Source: Litomosoides sigmodontis (Eukaryota; Nematoda; Chromadorea; Rhabditida; Onchocercidae). Taken from it: a stretch of 64,000 bases of DNA. Numbering within the stretch: the stretch's first letter is position 1; every line of letters begins with the position of its first letter. The position numbers were made by a program, and so were the translations under genes. The notes below the pieces were generated by a model. That model was not told the origin of the DNA and ran no database searches. It saw only the letters and a list, made by a program, of their open reading frames with translations. The stretch lies in the NCBI GenBank assembly GCA_963070105.1, contig OY718806.1, forward strand, positions 9,863,690 to 9,927,689. Direction: 5' to 3'. Below, piece by piece: positions 41,653 through 53,786 of the stretch.

Positions 41653-43930
41653 GATAAAAGATTGAAGTCAAAAATGATTTTTTTTCATTGCTTCTTCATT
41701 CATCCAGTTTACTTGTTTCCTCCGTAGTTCGTTCATTCATTCATTTTTTTTTCCTTTTTCACATTCGACTAAATGCATCGATCATTTTTTCATTCAAATA
41801 ATAATAATCTGCAAAAAGAAACAAAATCGTATTGAGTTGCGTAGGAAAGCAATTGACTGCAATTTAATGAAGCAATAAATTTTAACCATAATACTATCAC
41901 TAAAATTATTAGAACTATTGAACACATTTCGCAAAATCATAATTCACAAACAGTATGATAGAAGGCTTTTTTTTTTAAAAAAAAAAAAAGAACTACGAAT
42001 GTGAAAAAATATAAAAAAGAAAGATTTTCCTAAAGAGGAACAACTAGTAGTCAAACGACTTACAGCCGACAGCCAACACTGTCTGTTATCATTAAAATTG
42101 CGCTTTCATTAACTATTTCTCCAACTTTCAGATAATAATAGTATTGAGATTTTTTTTAAATTGCTAAACTTAAATTCTCATCACACCTTACTAATCAAGT
42201 AAAAGCAATTAATCGATAGTCAGTAAGTAAATGAAGAAAATTAGAAAGCCGATACTATAATGATAATGTGCCGAGTAAGCATCATTCAGCATATTTCTCT
42301 TGTGCTTGAATTTATATATATGCACTGTTTTATGTTGCACCAAAGACAATTCCGAACTGATCTGTTTTTCGCTCATAGCTTAAATTTGAATTTACATGAA
42401 ACTAAAAAGTTGACGAAATATTTTGTAAAAAAAAAATGATCAACTAACTGAAACAAAACTTCCTGATCTTTTTTGTATCAATATCAATTCATCGGTCGCA
42501 TCACTTTTCGTGCAACAGAATTGTAACCATTCGCAAAAAACTTTAAACGACCAAGATGCTCAGAATTTTGAAAGGTAAAATTTATAACTGCAAAAAAAAA
42601 GACTAAGCGAAACTAATAATTAATAATTGATTGGTATTTTTGTTTGTTATTTGGAAAATAAAAATAATCACAGGTATGGAGAGGACGAGCGTTTGAATTT
42701 TTTTTTAATATTCCAAATTTAGGCTTCAAAACCATTCTTCTTAGTTTGCGGAAAAACAGATGAGCAATGAGAGAATCAATATGATTACATGGATTTTTTT
42801 TTTTTTTACCACGGAATGCTTTTGACAAACGACCAGTTTGCCACGATGGAACTCTGTCGGTAGCATTAATTAATCATTATGCTTATCGTTATGCCAAAAG
42901 AAAAGCGAACACTAGAAGTTCCGATATACCTCTTAACAACATCCCATTCTCCTAACAGGTTTTTACTTTACTTTTCTAAGAGTATACAGGTAACCGAGTT
43001 CTTCCTTATTTGTTGCTGTTCAACGTGTTACTTGACTGTCGTACGAACATCTTTCACCTACTTGAATATATATACCTCTGCACATACGCACTCATTTTTC
43101 CTTCACTGTCAACGGATTACCGATTAATGCTACAATATAATGCAATATATTAGACTAGGTTTTTTTTACGGTTTCAAAAGCTTTTAAATGAAACGAAAAA
43201 AATGTCCCATTATTAACTCTCAAATCAACACATAACAATCATTTGCAAACTTCGCTATGCTAATGCTCATTGGCAAAACATCGAGCCACAATAAATTTTA
43301 GGAAATACACTTCGGTGCTTCACCACTCCCCTGACATAATCGATCGATCACAGACGAAACAACAGTGATGTGCCGAACGCTTGCACTGAGTGGCAGGTCG
43401 ATGTGCAAGCAAGCACGTTCATCATCACGAAAACAACTGCTTTATTCCACGTCGATTCTTGGTGAATTCGTACCATGCAAATACAAAATTGGGAACATCG
43501 AGCATTTGGATGTGGGGGATGTTCTCCTCGCTGTTCTCAGCCTCTATCGCTGTTAACCTGTAAATTATAAAAATCAAAATTTCCAACAAATTTTATTATT
43601 TTAGAATGTTCCTTCCTTTTTCATTAGTATTTTCTCTAAAACTTATGCGATGTCGCGCTCATCTCAGCACTGGCTAACACCAACATTCTCAAATAAATTA
43701 GCTTTCACCTAATTTTGCAGGTAAACTATGACGGGCTAGCTAGCTAGCTAGCTGTATTTGATGCACAACCGTAATGTTTATGTAATGAATGTAATATGCA
43801 AAATCAATCAATAACTTAACTCACTCTTCTTCGTTGAGGTCTTTCTTGTGTCGGTGAAATGTTTAAGTTAGTCATCAAGGATATTATTATGCACAGTTCT
43901 TGTGGCTGATATCTTGCTTGAATATTATAG

Positions 43931-45151
43931 GAAAATAAAACGTCTCTTCAACTTTTATGATCCTAATGTAATGTTACTTGAAGGAATTTTACTAGCACTT
44001 TCTGCTAGATATCCTACCTGTCTGTAAGTGTCAGAAGTTTCTTATTGCTCTAAATTACATATTACAAAAGTTAATTGAGATTTAGCAAACTGCAAACCAC
44101 ATTATTCTTTAGTTAGCCACAATCGAAATCATTAATAATATAATTTCACTAAGACTAAATACCCAGTGGAACTTTAAAAAAATATCGTGTGGTTCCGCGT
44201 GTGACGAGAAATTTTACGTTTCAGATGAAAATGAATTAATCGCAGTAAGTAAGCTTATATTTTGCCAGATATACCCGATAAAATTGTATTTTCTAGAGGC
44301 TTAACTCAATTGAGAAAGAAATTGCTGAAAAGCATAAGCGTTTTTTGATACAAATTCCGTTCAGAAGACATATTTCAAACGAATGGCAAAAGAGAGATTT
44401 ATCAATCAAGATTTGTTTTGAAGGAGAAAAAATTTCTTGCCATCGTGACGTCACTTTCCTATACAGCAACATTACCGGTTCACTCTGAGATCAATAGCAA
44501 AGGTTAAAGTAAGCAGTAATCCCTCAATTCTTGATTACAGTCATTATGTACAACTGTTATTCAAGTTATTCCTGCTAATTCACAAATGTTAACATGACTG
44601 GATCACGTATTGTTTTGCTAAGGAAACACGCCAAAGTATTTCTTATAAACCGATTAAAATTTATACTTCATTAACTGATTAATCGCAGTTCCCGTTTACT
44701 TTGCTAAAAACAATGAATGCTCTGGAGAACGCACTTAAAGATATCACGATTTTGTCGTAATCAATTTTATATGCATAAAAGCTGCCTGATGCTTCTAATT
44801 TCATTAGTTACTGAAGAAGTGCGGAACTTTCTCCTACTATTATTGTCAAATAAAAGAACAAGGTTATTGACTCAGCGTAACTACATGCAACTATAATTGA
44901 CTTGAGATGCTTCCGTTGCAAAACGCGACCACAGCAAAGGAGACGTTAGTCGGTATCAGATATGACCTGTTAGATTTTGTTGTTTTTGGAGAGATTTGGA
45001 AGGAGGTTGCCGTTGTGTGACCGCAGTCAGTGTTCGAAATTTATTCCGTTTTTGTTTCGGTATATAGAGCTCTTACGTTAGAAGCATCGTTTCCAAGTCA
45101 TTTCAGGATGCATACCTTACATTTTTTGTGCGGTTATACGGACGGAACTGA
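43931..45151 (+). CDS. Unrecognised compact multi-exon gene (at least 194-207 aa, 5' end unresolved)
   Basis: Six exons join in phase: 43931-44019, 44117-44244, 44297-44477, 44808-44876, 44935-45005, 45068-45151 (TGA). Most have no ATG, so they are easy to miss, yet each has an AG acceptor, a GT donor and a protein-like open frame. Recognisable pieces are KRLFNFYDPNVMLLEGILLA, DEKFYVSDENELIA, KEIAEKHKRFLIQIPFRRH, TEEVRNFLLLLLSNKRTRLL, GIRYDLLDFVVFGEIWKE and SKSFQDAYLTFFVRLYGRN. It looks soluble and mixed helical, and I do not recognise a family. An in-frame ATG at 43971 would give about 194 aa if the acceptor at 43930 is a trans-splice site; otherwise upstream exons are missing. A further possible exon at 44689-44756 (FPFTLLKTMNALENALKDIT) does not fit the phase of this chain. 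The donor at 44020 is the weakest join, since a stronger GTAAGTG lies four bases further on but breaks phase. Confidence 0.5.
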
Positions 45152-46212
45152 TTTGGATGATAATATGACCGTTAGCTGTAGTTGGCTCAGATTTAATAAT
45201 ATCTCCTTCATACACTGGACTTGCATCGTATTTTCGAATTGTCGGCTAGACGTTCTTTTTAGCAAACATGATGAGATTTGGTAGAAGATAATAAAGTATT
45301 GTTCTAATATAATACTGGAATATAAGCTAGCACGTAATTGTTATTTCACTTAAATACGTTTTTAACGATTTGTTAATCCCTGTATTCATAATTTACTTAC
45401 TTTTACTTAACTATAGCTCTATAATTTTAATAGCATGTCACAGTTGCTCCGAGCTATGCTTGCACAAAGCTAGAGTTGAGAACAAGATTCCGAGATGTCT
45501 CTAGACCGCGTATTAATTGATATAATTTTCTAATGCCTTAGTATCATACACTCGACTAAAACATAAAGCTATCCTCATACAGTCAAGTTGTAAAAACGTC
45601 GAATAACTTTTGGTACAATTTATATAACTTCTTGAATAGAACTAGGATTTTGTTGCGTAGATAAGCTGACGGTGTTCACTTTGAGGAGTGCAGAGGTTCA
45701 TTCCAAGAAATGAGTGAAAGAGAGTATGTCAAATGATTTAAAAGCTTCTTCGAAAAGCTGTACAATTTGTGTACATCTCATCATACTGGCTACTTTGTTC
45801 CTTTTGTCCGCATTATTGTAATTGTCAAATTAAATTACCCGTGCCATCATATGTTTACTCCATTGTGATTCATTATTTCACTGTAAATGACGTGCCTATA
45901 GACTGGAATGGAAAGGGTTTCATTACACCGTTCCACGTAATTCAACCAACGGTTAAATAACTTCAAACAGTTTTCTAGGATTAGTCGTTTATTTCAATGG
46001 GTGTTGCTAAGGTTCCAACCGCTGCTGAAAATAACATTTGGGAATATTGGAATGCTTTTATGATGTCATCCTCGTTTTGGTGCACCTGGTTGTGATGGAG
46101 CAAGTGTAACGCTATTGTTTGTCTGCTCCCTACATACGTGTATATATATATATATCTGTATGTCTGTAGGGTACATATACATATATATATATATATATAC
46201 GTGTGCGTATGC

Positions 46213-46216
<4 letters not shown>

Positions 46217-46269
<53 letters not shown>
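46217..46269. repeat. (TG)n microsatellite with TA flanks
   Basis: TG run of about 50 bases, preceded by TATATA runs at about 46139-46153 and 46182-46198. Confidence 0.95.
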
Positions 46270-46272
<3 letters not shown>

Positions 46273-46984
46273 GGCATATTTGCTTTATGTCCGTCCGTTC
46301 GTAACGAAAGACGAAGCAGAGAATTGAAAAGGGAAAATTGTGTGCTCGGAATGAAAAATGAAAAAGGGGAAAGATGAGGGGAAAATTGCAAAATTGAAAT
46401 GAATGAATGGAAGAAAGGTATTGCTACAAGATATGAGCTGCGTAAGTGGTAGATTTAATTTAGGGTGGCAGAAGTTTGGTCTAGTGTATAGTATTTGCTT
46501 GCAAACTCTATCACCCATTACTCTTCCTTCCCCCTAGTTTTACTTATCTAAGTGATAAGGTATAGTTTAATGCTATAAGTTCGTTTTGGTTCTTAGTTAT
46601 GAGTTTGTTAAGAGTGAGATTGTGTTTTATTCAGTTAATGAAATTTAAATTATCAAGTAGGCACAATATTATTGCTTTTATTTTATTGTAAAGAATAAAT
46701 TTGTTGGTGTATTTGAAAGCATTCGCTACGGTCAAAAATTTTCGTAAAAAAAAAGTGATGGATGGATTTTTGAAATCATATAGAACAATCAGATCAGACA
46801 TTTGATAGCGCGCTGTAAGCCGACAATCCATACTTTCTTCGCATTCTGGATGTTTCACACGTGTCATATGTGAGTGCGCTTATCTGCGCATATGTTTGTC
46901 TGTCTGTCTTCTGCCTGTCTGTGTTGTAATGTGGTGGACAGAAGTGGTGTGCATGATATGATTTTTTTTTGCAGTGAGTGTTGG

Positions 46985-47006
46985 GAGAGAGAGAGAGAGA
47001 GAGAGA
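46985..47006. repeat. (GA)n microsatellite
   Basis: Short GA run in intergenic DNA. Confidence 0.85.
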
Positions 47007-48135
47007 TGTGTGTGAGTTCTCTGTATGTGGGAACTGAATAAAATTCTGCTTTCATATCAGATAAGGAAGGATTGAAGGGAATAATATTTCATGGATCAGT
47101 TTTCACTTCATTTTCATCCCTTCAAGCTTTTTCATCGAGCGAATTCTCAACGCACATCTGATTTCGTCGTGGGCCACCTCCATTAACGAGTGCAAGGGAA
47201 AGGCTGTGTCAACGGTTGCACGACTTGGCGAATTTCGTTGCAGTTCACAACTGTTTTTTGTGTGCTTTCACTGAATTAGTGTAACTGACCGTAGAGAGGT
47301 CATTAACGCATACTTTTGATTGGCTCAAAGATGGATGAGATAGACTGATTGATTGGTAGGTCAGGGGTGGTAGAAAGTGGAGTAGTGACGTTCGTTCCTA
47401 TGAAACCAGTTACTAAGGCCGCGGTTTACATTGAGAGGGACATTATGGAAAGGTGAAATGCAAGTGCCATCATTACCGTCCCTTTGTCCTACGTTTACTA
47501 ACGGAGTTTGTAAGCCGTTAACTTTTGACTGAACAGAATGTATACATTGTAATGTTAAAAAAGGGGGGGCATCGTCATCCCTGTCCTATCAAGTCAAGCA
47601 ACAAGAGGTCGTTAGCACTGATGGAGAGGTTAAAAATCGAGGGCACCCTTTTCCAATTAAATACATAAGCAAGGAAGTGGTTATGGCATTACTTTCCTTA
47701 TCATTGGCGTTATCATCACTACCATCAGCCATGGTTTTAGGCGGTCCAAGAAGGGAAAAAGAAAGCCGACTTTAGGTTTCATTATACATTTCATTCCGTT
47801 TGACGGCCTGATTCTTTCCAAGGTTATCGGAATCTTTTATTGATTTGGGTGCACTTTTTTCAAAGTTGACTTTCCTTCTTCGCACCCTCCTCCTCTCTCT
47901 TTCGCTTCACTCCTTTGAAGCGTCGGAGTTCGTTTTCACGAAGTTTCCAGAAGCTGCTAGTTAGAAGCAACTAGCAACTAGCATATCTTAGAGAGCATTA
48001 GGTGGTTGCAGACAGAATATGCAGAAGGAGGAGCAGTACAGTACGAAGTTTGGTATTTGGAACGGTTAGGCAAGGGTAGTGACGAAAATAGAGATGAGTA
48101 ACGTCGGGCAGAGGAGGATGAGGGTATTCACTGAG

Positions 48136-48156
48136 GTAGTGGTAGTAGTGGTAGTG

Positions 48157-48199
<43 letters not shown>

Positions 48200-48250
48200 T
48201 AGTAGTAGTAGTAGTGGTAGTAGTGGTAGTGGTAGTGGTAGTGGTAGTGA
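48136..48250. repeat. (GTA/GTG)n triplet tract, about 115 bases
   Basis: Alternating GTA and GTG triplets. The poly-Val and poly-Thr frames over it are repeat artefacts. Confidence 0.95.
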
Positions 48251-49732
48251 TATCAACAGTTGTAACAGTAAGGAGTTGCAAGAGGAGTTAGCTCGTCAAC
48301 ATTTATGGCTGTAGGAGAGAGAAACGGGAGGTAGATAGAGGGAATAGAACGGGTTCGGGAAGAGTGGAGAAGGAGGGAGGGGGAGGAGTGTGTGGTTCAG
48401 GGTGATCGGGGAGGACAGCGTAAAGTTGATGACAGCAGCAGGACCGGACCGGACCGCCTTGCAAACAACTCTTCCTATAGTTTTGTTCATTTGTACTTTC
48501 CGTCCTTATCGTCCTCCATCAATCGTCGTTGTTCGATGTACGTGCATATGTATATGTCTGTGTGTATGTACGTCTGCATACATATGTGTATATGTTTGAA
48601 GTGTGCATGTCTGTCTGATACGTGTGTGTATGTGTGCGTGTGTGTGTGTCTGATGTATGTATTGCTCATCAGACGGCAATAGCAGCAGTGGGAGTAGCAC
48701 GGCACACAGTAATGTATTTTGCGTGTCTTGTGTTTGGTTGCAGGGTAGGGTGGTGGCCCGATGTGTCGAGTTTTGCCATCATCATTCTCATAGCTTCTAC
48801 AACAGGAGCGGTGAGTGGTCGATTGGGAGAGTTCTTAGTGTTACGAATGTCTGTGGTAGTGGTAGTGATCATGATTAGCAGTACTAGTGCTAGTACTGTT
48901 ATGACGGTGGTTGCTGTACATGAACTAGGTGGTGAGGCGAATAGCAGTAATAGTGAGCTGAAATTACATCATCTGGGAAATTGAGGAATTCGTAAGCGTT
49001 CGAGTAGTATTGTTGAAGTGTTATGATTTCGTGCTGTTGCCATCGCCAAAACGACAAGGAACATTTAGCAATCGATCAGATCGGTTGAACAATTCTAGTT
49101 TTCGTCCTCTCACCGCTGTGTTACTGGATGATTGCTTGCCTTCCTTCATCGGATCAATGTACTTGCTAGCGACAATTCGCTCATCAACGATCTTCGACTG
49201 TTTCCATTCCCTCGATGGTCCGGTGCAATTTTATAGAAGTCGGTTTTTGCTGTATTATTGTCATCACAGAAAGGCGTCAAAAAATGCCCGGCAGGATATA
49301 TGTTAACAAGAAAGAGAAGAAAAAAGAAGTTGGTGAGGGCAGTAGGCCTTCACCGTGATCTACAGAGTGCCGTCATATTGAGTCTGAGATCATTGTGAAA
49401 GCTATTTGCCTTCTACCATCTCCAGACATTCATGCATAACTTGCAGGCTTTAAAATCTCGGTTTGCCGTAATTTGGTACTTTTGCTTTATTTGATGAGAT
49501 GTCATGTACTTTATTTTTCTTTTCTGATAGGGTTTATCGTAGGAGTAATCATGAACCAAATAGTTTATGGAATATTTTAATTATTTTGCATGAAGGGTTT
49601 GAAATTCATTGGGTGATCAGGTTGGAATTTGATAAGTTTTGATATGATTTGTATGCGGGTGGGTTATGACGTATGAGCATTTTAAAATGCCACATGGTAG
49701 GAAGTATTTAGTTAAGCATTTCAAGGAAAGGA

Positions 49733-51636
49733 ATGGTGGACATAGTGGCGGGACGTGTCAATCGTGTCTTGGAAACATTGGAGTCGTTCAAAGGCCAGTG
49801 GACACCAGCTATAACACGACAGATCGATCTAGTGCGTCGTGTTTATAATGAATTGTTGATTGACGATGATCCGGAAGCGGAATTGTCGGTAACTGCAGAA
49901 GTTGTACTTGCACAGGCTTTGGAAAAACTTGGCGACATGTTGCAGGAGGTATATGCAGAGGACCAGCCTTTTTATCACCTTTTTCATTTGTACGTTAAGG
50001 CAAAAGCTATAAGTTTGTAGAAGTGCTTCTTTTCGAGATATTTGTAAAAAGTCCTATGAAGTTTGAGAGGTTCCGGAAGTAAATTCTTCATAAAGGATTT
50101 GTGCTAAAAATTTCATCTACTTGATTGAGATGGCGCGTCAACACCGGAGTACTCACCAAATGTTATCGAAAATTGGCAGAGCTATTGACAAGTATTTCGT
50201 CACCGATCTTAGTTCTTTAACAAAAATTGACAAGAATATTGATACGGATCCACGGCTACACGGCAGAGTGAACGCTCTTATTACCAATCATTTGACAAGT
50301 ACCGGGAAGTTCGATGTTGCGGACATTTTAACGAAAGTAATTAAGTTTTTAACATTCATCTATTGTTGAAAGGAACCAACAAAAGGAAGGTGGAGAACGT
50401 AGAATTGGAAGTGTTTTCAGGAGGCACAACTGCCAGCATCGGAAGGTTTGGAATTCAATGTAGACGATATCCGGCACCTAATGGAAGCGTTCCAGAAACG
50501 AGACATTAACCCTGTACTTCAGTGGCTCAGGCAAAATGCTACGCGAGATGAACAGTTGATTTATGATCTTCAGAAGCAGCATTTTATCAAACTTCTAGAA
50601 GATGGTACGGTGTATTTACTACAACTTTGAAATAGAGGACGAATAAAGAACTGTTTACACTTTTAGGGGAGACTATGGAGGCTTTGCAATACAGTCGCCA
50701 GCTCTCGAAAGATCCAGAAGAAACGATGCAGTTACTGTGGGCAGTTGTCGCTAAAGATCGTAAGACGCGTTACCCCGATCTTTTCAATCCTGTCATTTGG
50801 CAACAACTCGAACTGAGACTTGCTCGTGTCATGTCTCGGTCCGATAATTATCTTAGTCAAATGTATGTAAAGGACTTGTTATTACATGTACGAATCTTTT
50901 CAGCTTTTTGACTTTGTTATAGTATGAAGTACGCGAACGTTTATATTCTTCAAAGTCAAATTTGAGACCGTAGTCATGGTCATCCTAGTGTTTATACTTT
51001 GTGCGAGGGAGGTGGGGAATTTTCAAAACTTTGTTTGATTTTCTAAAGCTCATCTTTTCGTTACACTGCCAACATGTAAGCAAATGGAATGTTTCCTTTT
51101 TGTGCGCTTATTTTTTTTGCTTATTTCAGTCTTGAACTCGGCATTAAAATGGTGCCATCGCTCATTAGTCTTCGTCAGCTAATGGTGAATCGTTCGTTGG
51201 ATTCTCTATTTCAAGGTGACGAACTACCGATTGAAGTGGATGTACCGAATGCTACACATTCTGTGTTCGCTTGCCCCATTCTTAAGGTTTTTTTTACCTA
51301 ATTATGGGCATTATGTATGTTTCCTAAGTAGTTAGATTACTGTGTAACTTTTACTCATTAGTGTTTTTAATTTGTTGAAAATTCTGTTGGAGTTGGTAGC
51401 ATTTATGCTGTTATTGTTTATTTATGAAGGTACAATGCACGGATCAGAATCCTCCAATGCGTTTAACATGTGGTCATGTAATTTCTCGAGAAGCACTTCA
51501 TAAATTAGCTCAAACAGGACGTTTTGTCGCTCCAACCAATCTGGCTCCATCCAATGCTTTCAGTCATATTCGTTTGAAGTGCCCATACTGTCCGGTGGAG
51601 TCATCAGTAGCTGATGCGAAGCGAGTGTATTTTTGA
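49733..51636 (+). CDS. RMND5: RMND5/GID2 homologue, RING-type subunit of the CTLH (GID) E3 ubiquitin ligase
   Basis: Six exons: 49733-49948, 50130-50336, 50421-50604, 50667-50862, 51130-51286, 51430-51636. All junctions keep phase, giving 388 aa, close to human RMND5A as I recall it (about 391). Family landmarks in order: RVLETLESFKGQ near the start, a helical region with QMLSKIGRAIDKYF, LisH-like and CTLH-like segments (about residues 105-205, including FNVDDIRHLMEAFQKRDINP), LQYSRQLSKDPEE, and GDELPIEVDVP. The C-terminal RING-like module has C316, C334-G-H336 and C371-P-Y-C374. In other animals RMND5 pairs with MAEA to transfer ubiquitin. MAEA is not in this window. The start fits family length. 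The last acceptor (TTTATGAAG) is weak but the protein aligns across it without a gap. Confidence 0.93.
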
Positions 51637-53786
51637 TATCCTTTTTGCTAAATGTGTTATACTTATTTTCCATGTATGTTATACGTATTTCCCATGTATT
51701 ATTGATTACAAATACTGACTGATTTGTGCTGGCATTCATTATACAATCGATTGTTTCAAGGTAAATGTTAGTATGAGATTACCACCACCACTTCTTTGCC
51801 GTCATCTGCTGAACTGTGAATAAAGATCATCAGTGCTGATAAAGTTTTTCGGAGGACTAGTACTACTGAAGTTAACGACCGCTATTGTGAAATGCTCTCC
51901 CATGCAACTTCACCCCGTAATGTCCTTCGTCTTGCAGCTGCGCTGCATTTGGAATTTCATGTTTCCTTGGTCTCTTTCAGTGATGTATTCCATGCGCAGC
52001 ATACTACGCATTGCAGACATGATTTATCTTACCGCCTGTCGCCAACCTTGAGAGGGAACTTCGACTTGTATTTCTTTTCAGCAAAAAGTTTTTTTTTTTA
52101 GACTCGTATTCAAGGCAATAGATCGAACTGTATATACTTTTGCATGTTTAGAAAATTTGACTTGCTACTGATGTGCAATTCGTTTTCCAATGCTTCTTCC
52201 ATGATTAAAAGTACGCTTGCGAAAGTATGTATAAAACTTAATTCCCTACAACTCTTAAAACTTTTTCAGTATGGCATACCATAAGTGTAAAATCAACTCA
52301 TCAAAAGATTAAGATTTGCAACTCCGATATTGCGCGAATGCGAGAGGTGATGGGTTTATCGCGCACGTGTGTCTGATATGTAATGTTGGGGAGCCTTTAT
52401 GGCCTAATCACGGCACCTACCTTTGTCAAGCAGGATTAAGGAAATGCAAAAGTGTGTCATCTTCAAGCAACCGCTGTTAATATTTTGAGAGTACAACCTC
52501 GTACCGACCTTCTCTTGTGGAGTGAACGTAAAATGGTACTTCCTGTAACCATGGGCGATTCAGAGGTCGAAGCTCACTCAAGCCTATTTCGCCTTAACAC
52601 TTGAGGAGGACTTGTTGTCGTGACAGCAATTTTCTGTAGAATTGTTGCATGAAAAAACACCAACTACATGTTACAATTTATCAAATCCATACGGGAAATC
52701 CTAATTCAGAAAGGAAATGTTAAAGCATTTTTCAACATAGCAACATCTACAAATTATGCCAAGTAGTAAACAGGAGAAGGTTCCATAAAGTAAAACAGCA
52801 TTTCAAAGAGGCGACAAATTTGGAGACGATGGACAGTATAATAATGGTTATAACAGACGTCAGCATTTGGAACAAATAGACGGAAAAAACAATGGAAGAA
52901 AACCGTATGCAAGGAGAGATGCTACAAGACGTTTACAAATAAAACAGGAAAAGATTCATTGGTTTTTCTATGCGCGCTAAAGCTTTCGGCTGTAACCAAT
53001 ATTGGTAATAAAATTGCCATGAACAACAACAAAACTGAAACAGAGATAATTTCGGATGACGATCATTCCCGGGCAAAACTACGGATAATTTCGTAACCTG
53101 AATGGATGAATATGCATATATACATATCCATTCAGGTATATATATACATACATATGTACACGCACACACCGCACACAAGCACATGTCTGTACGGGATGCC
53201 ATCGAAATCCCATAACACGCAAAAACCTTTAAAATGCCCATCTGTGAACATAGATCAGATGCACACATCCACATAAAATTGCACTGATGAAGGAAAAAAT
53301 GGATTCCACAAAAGGTGTTGAGAATAATTAACGAAATACTTGAAATAAAATAATGAAACAGTTCAAATAAAGAGGACAATGGAAAAACTTGTGGTACTTG
53401 CCACGAATTAAAATGAACAGAAATTTCTAACGGAACATGTTAGCCGAAACTTCTATATAAAAATTTGTGTAAATCTTCACCTTCCTGTATCTCTGGAAGC
53501 TTGCTTTTCTTTCTCAGTTTGATCACATTTCATGAAAATATCAGGCGTCGAAAAGTAGCAGCTTGAAAAGCGTGCAGCAGAAAAATATTAAATGAATGAG
53601 ACTTGCAACCTTCGATTCAAACAGACACAGGGAAAAATCAGGCTTGATTCATTGATTCATCTTACAAAAAATCATGAAAGCATTCTGGTATCATCACAAA
53701 ATCATAAAAAACATTGATTCATCAAAGCATCACAGTAAGCTAATCCATTTTTGATAGTGCAGCAAATTTCAGCTATGCGCGAAATT
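51637..53786. other. Region between convergent RMND5 and RBFOX genes
   Basis: Contains the 3' ends of two tail-to-tail genes. A protein-like frame on + (about 51850-52100, with TTEVNDRYCEMLSHATSPRN) has no convincing acceptor or donor and may be UTR or a lost exon. The rest shows nothing I can support. Confidence 0.45.

Larger units (their letters stand above)
34009..43930. other. Intergenic DNA, no gene supported
   Basis: About 10 kb in which I see no chain of protein-like exons. Short frames at 38514-38735 and 40837-41112 start from non-ATG codons and lack clear splice partners. A frame at 43365-43556 (+) overlaps a protein-like minus-strand stretch over the same bases, and neither has enough support. 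The region carries several microsatellites listed separately and a (GCTA)n piece at about 43734-43752. Confidence 0.45.
45152..49732. other. Intergenic DNA with microsatellites and a GC-richer block before RMND5
   Basis: No exon chain found. From about 47.1 to 49.4 kb the composition is less AT-rich and contains a degenerate GTA/GTG triplet tract and TG-rich pieces. A 98-codon frame at 49010-49306 is moderately protein-like but has no visible link to RMND5. A minus-strand frame ending at 45981 (tail ending TLATPIEIND) overlaps an equally plausible + strand frame, so neither is called. Confidence 0.45.

Noticed and set aside
43365..43556. Plus-strand 63-codon frame upstream of the unnamed gene
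   Set aside because: All three forward frames and one minus frame are largely open here and its end does not supply the phase needed by the exon at 43931.
45981..46391. 136-codon minus-strand frame with TH/YI repeats
   Set aside because: Most of it is translation of the TG and TA microsatellites; only the last part is protein-like and it overlaps an equally plausible + strand frame.
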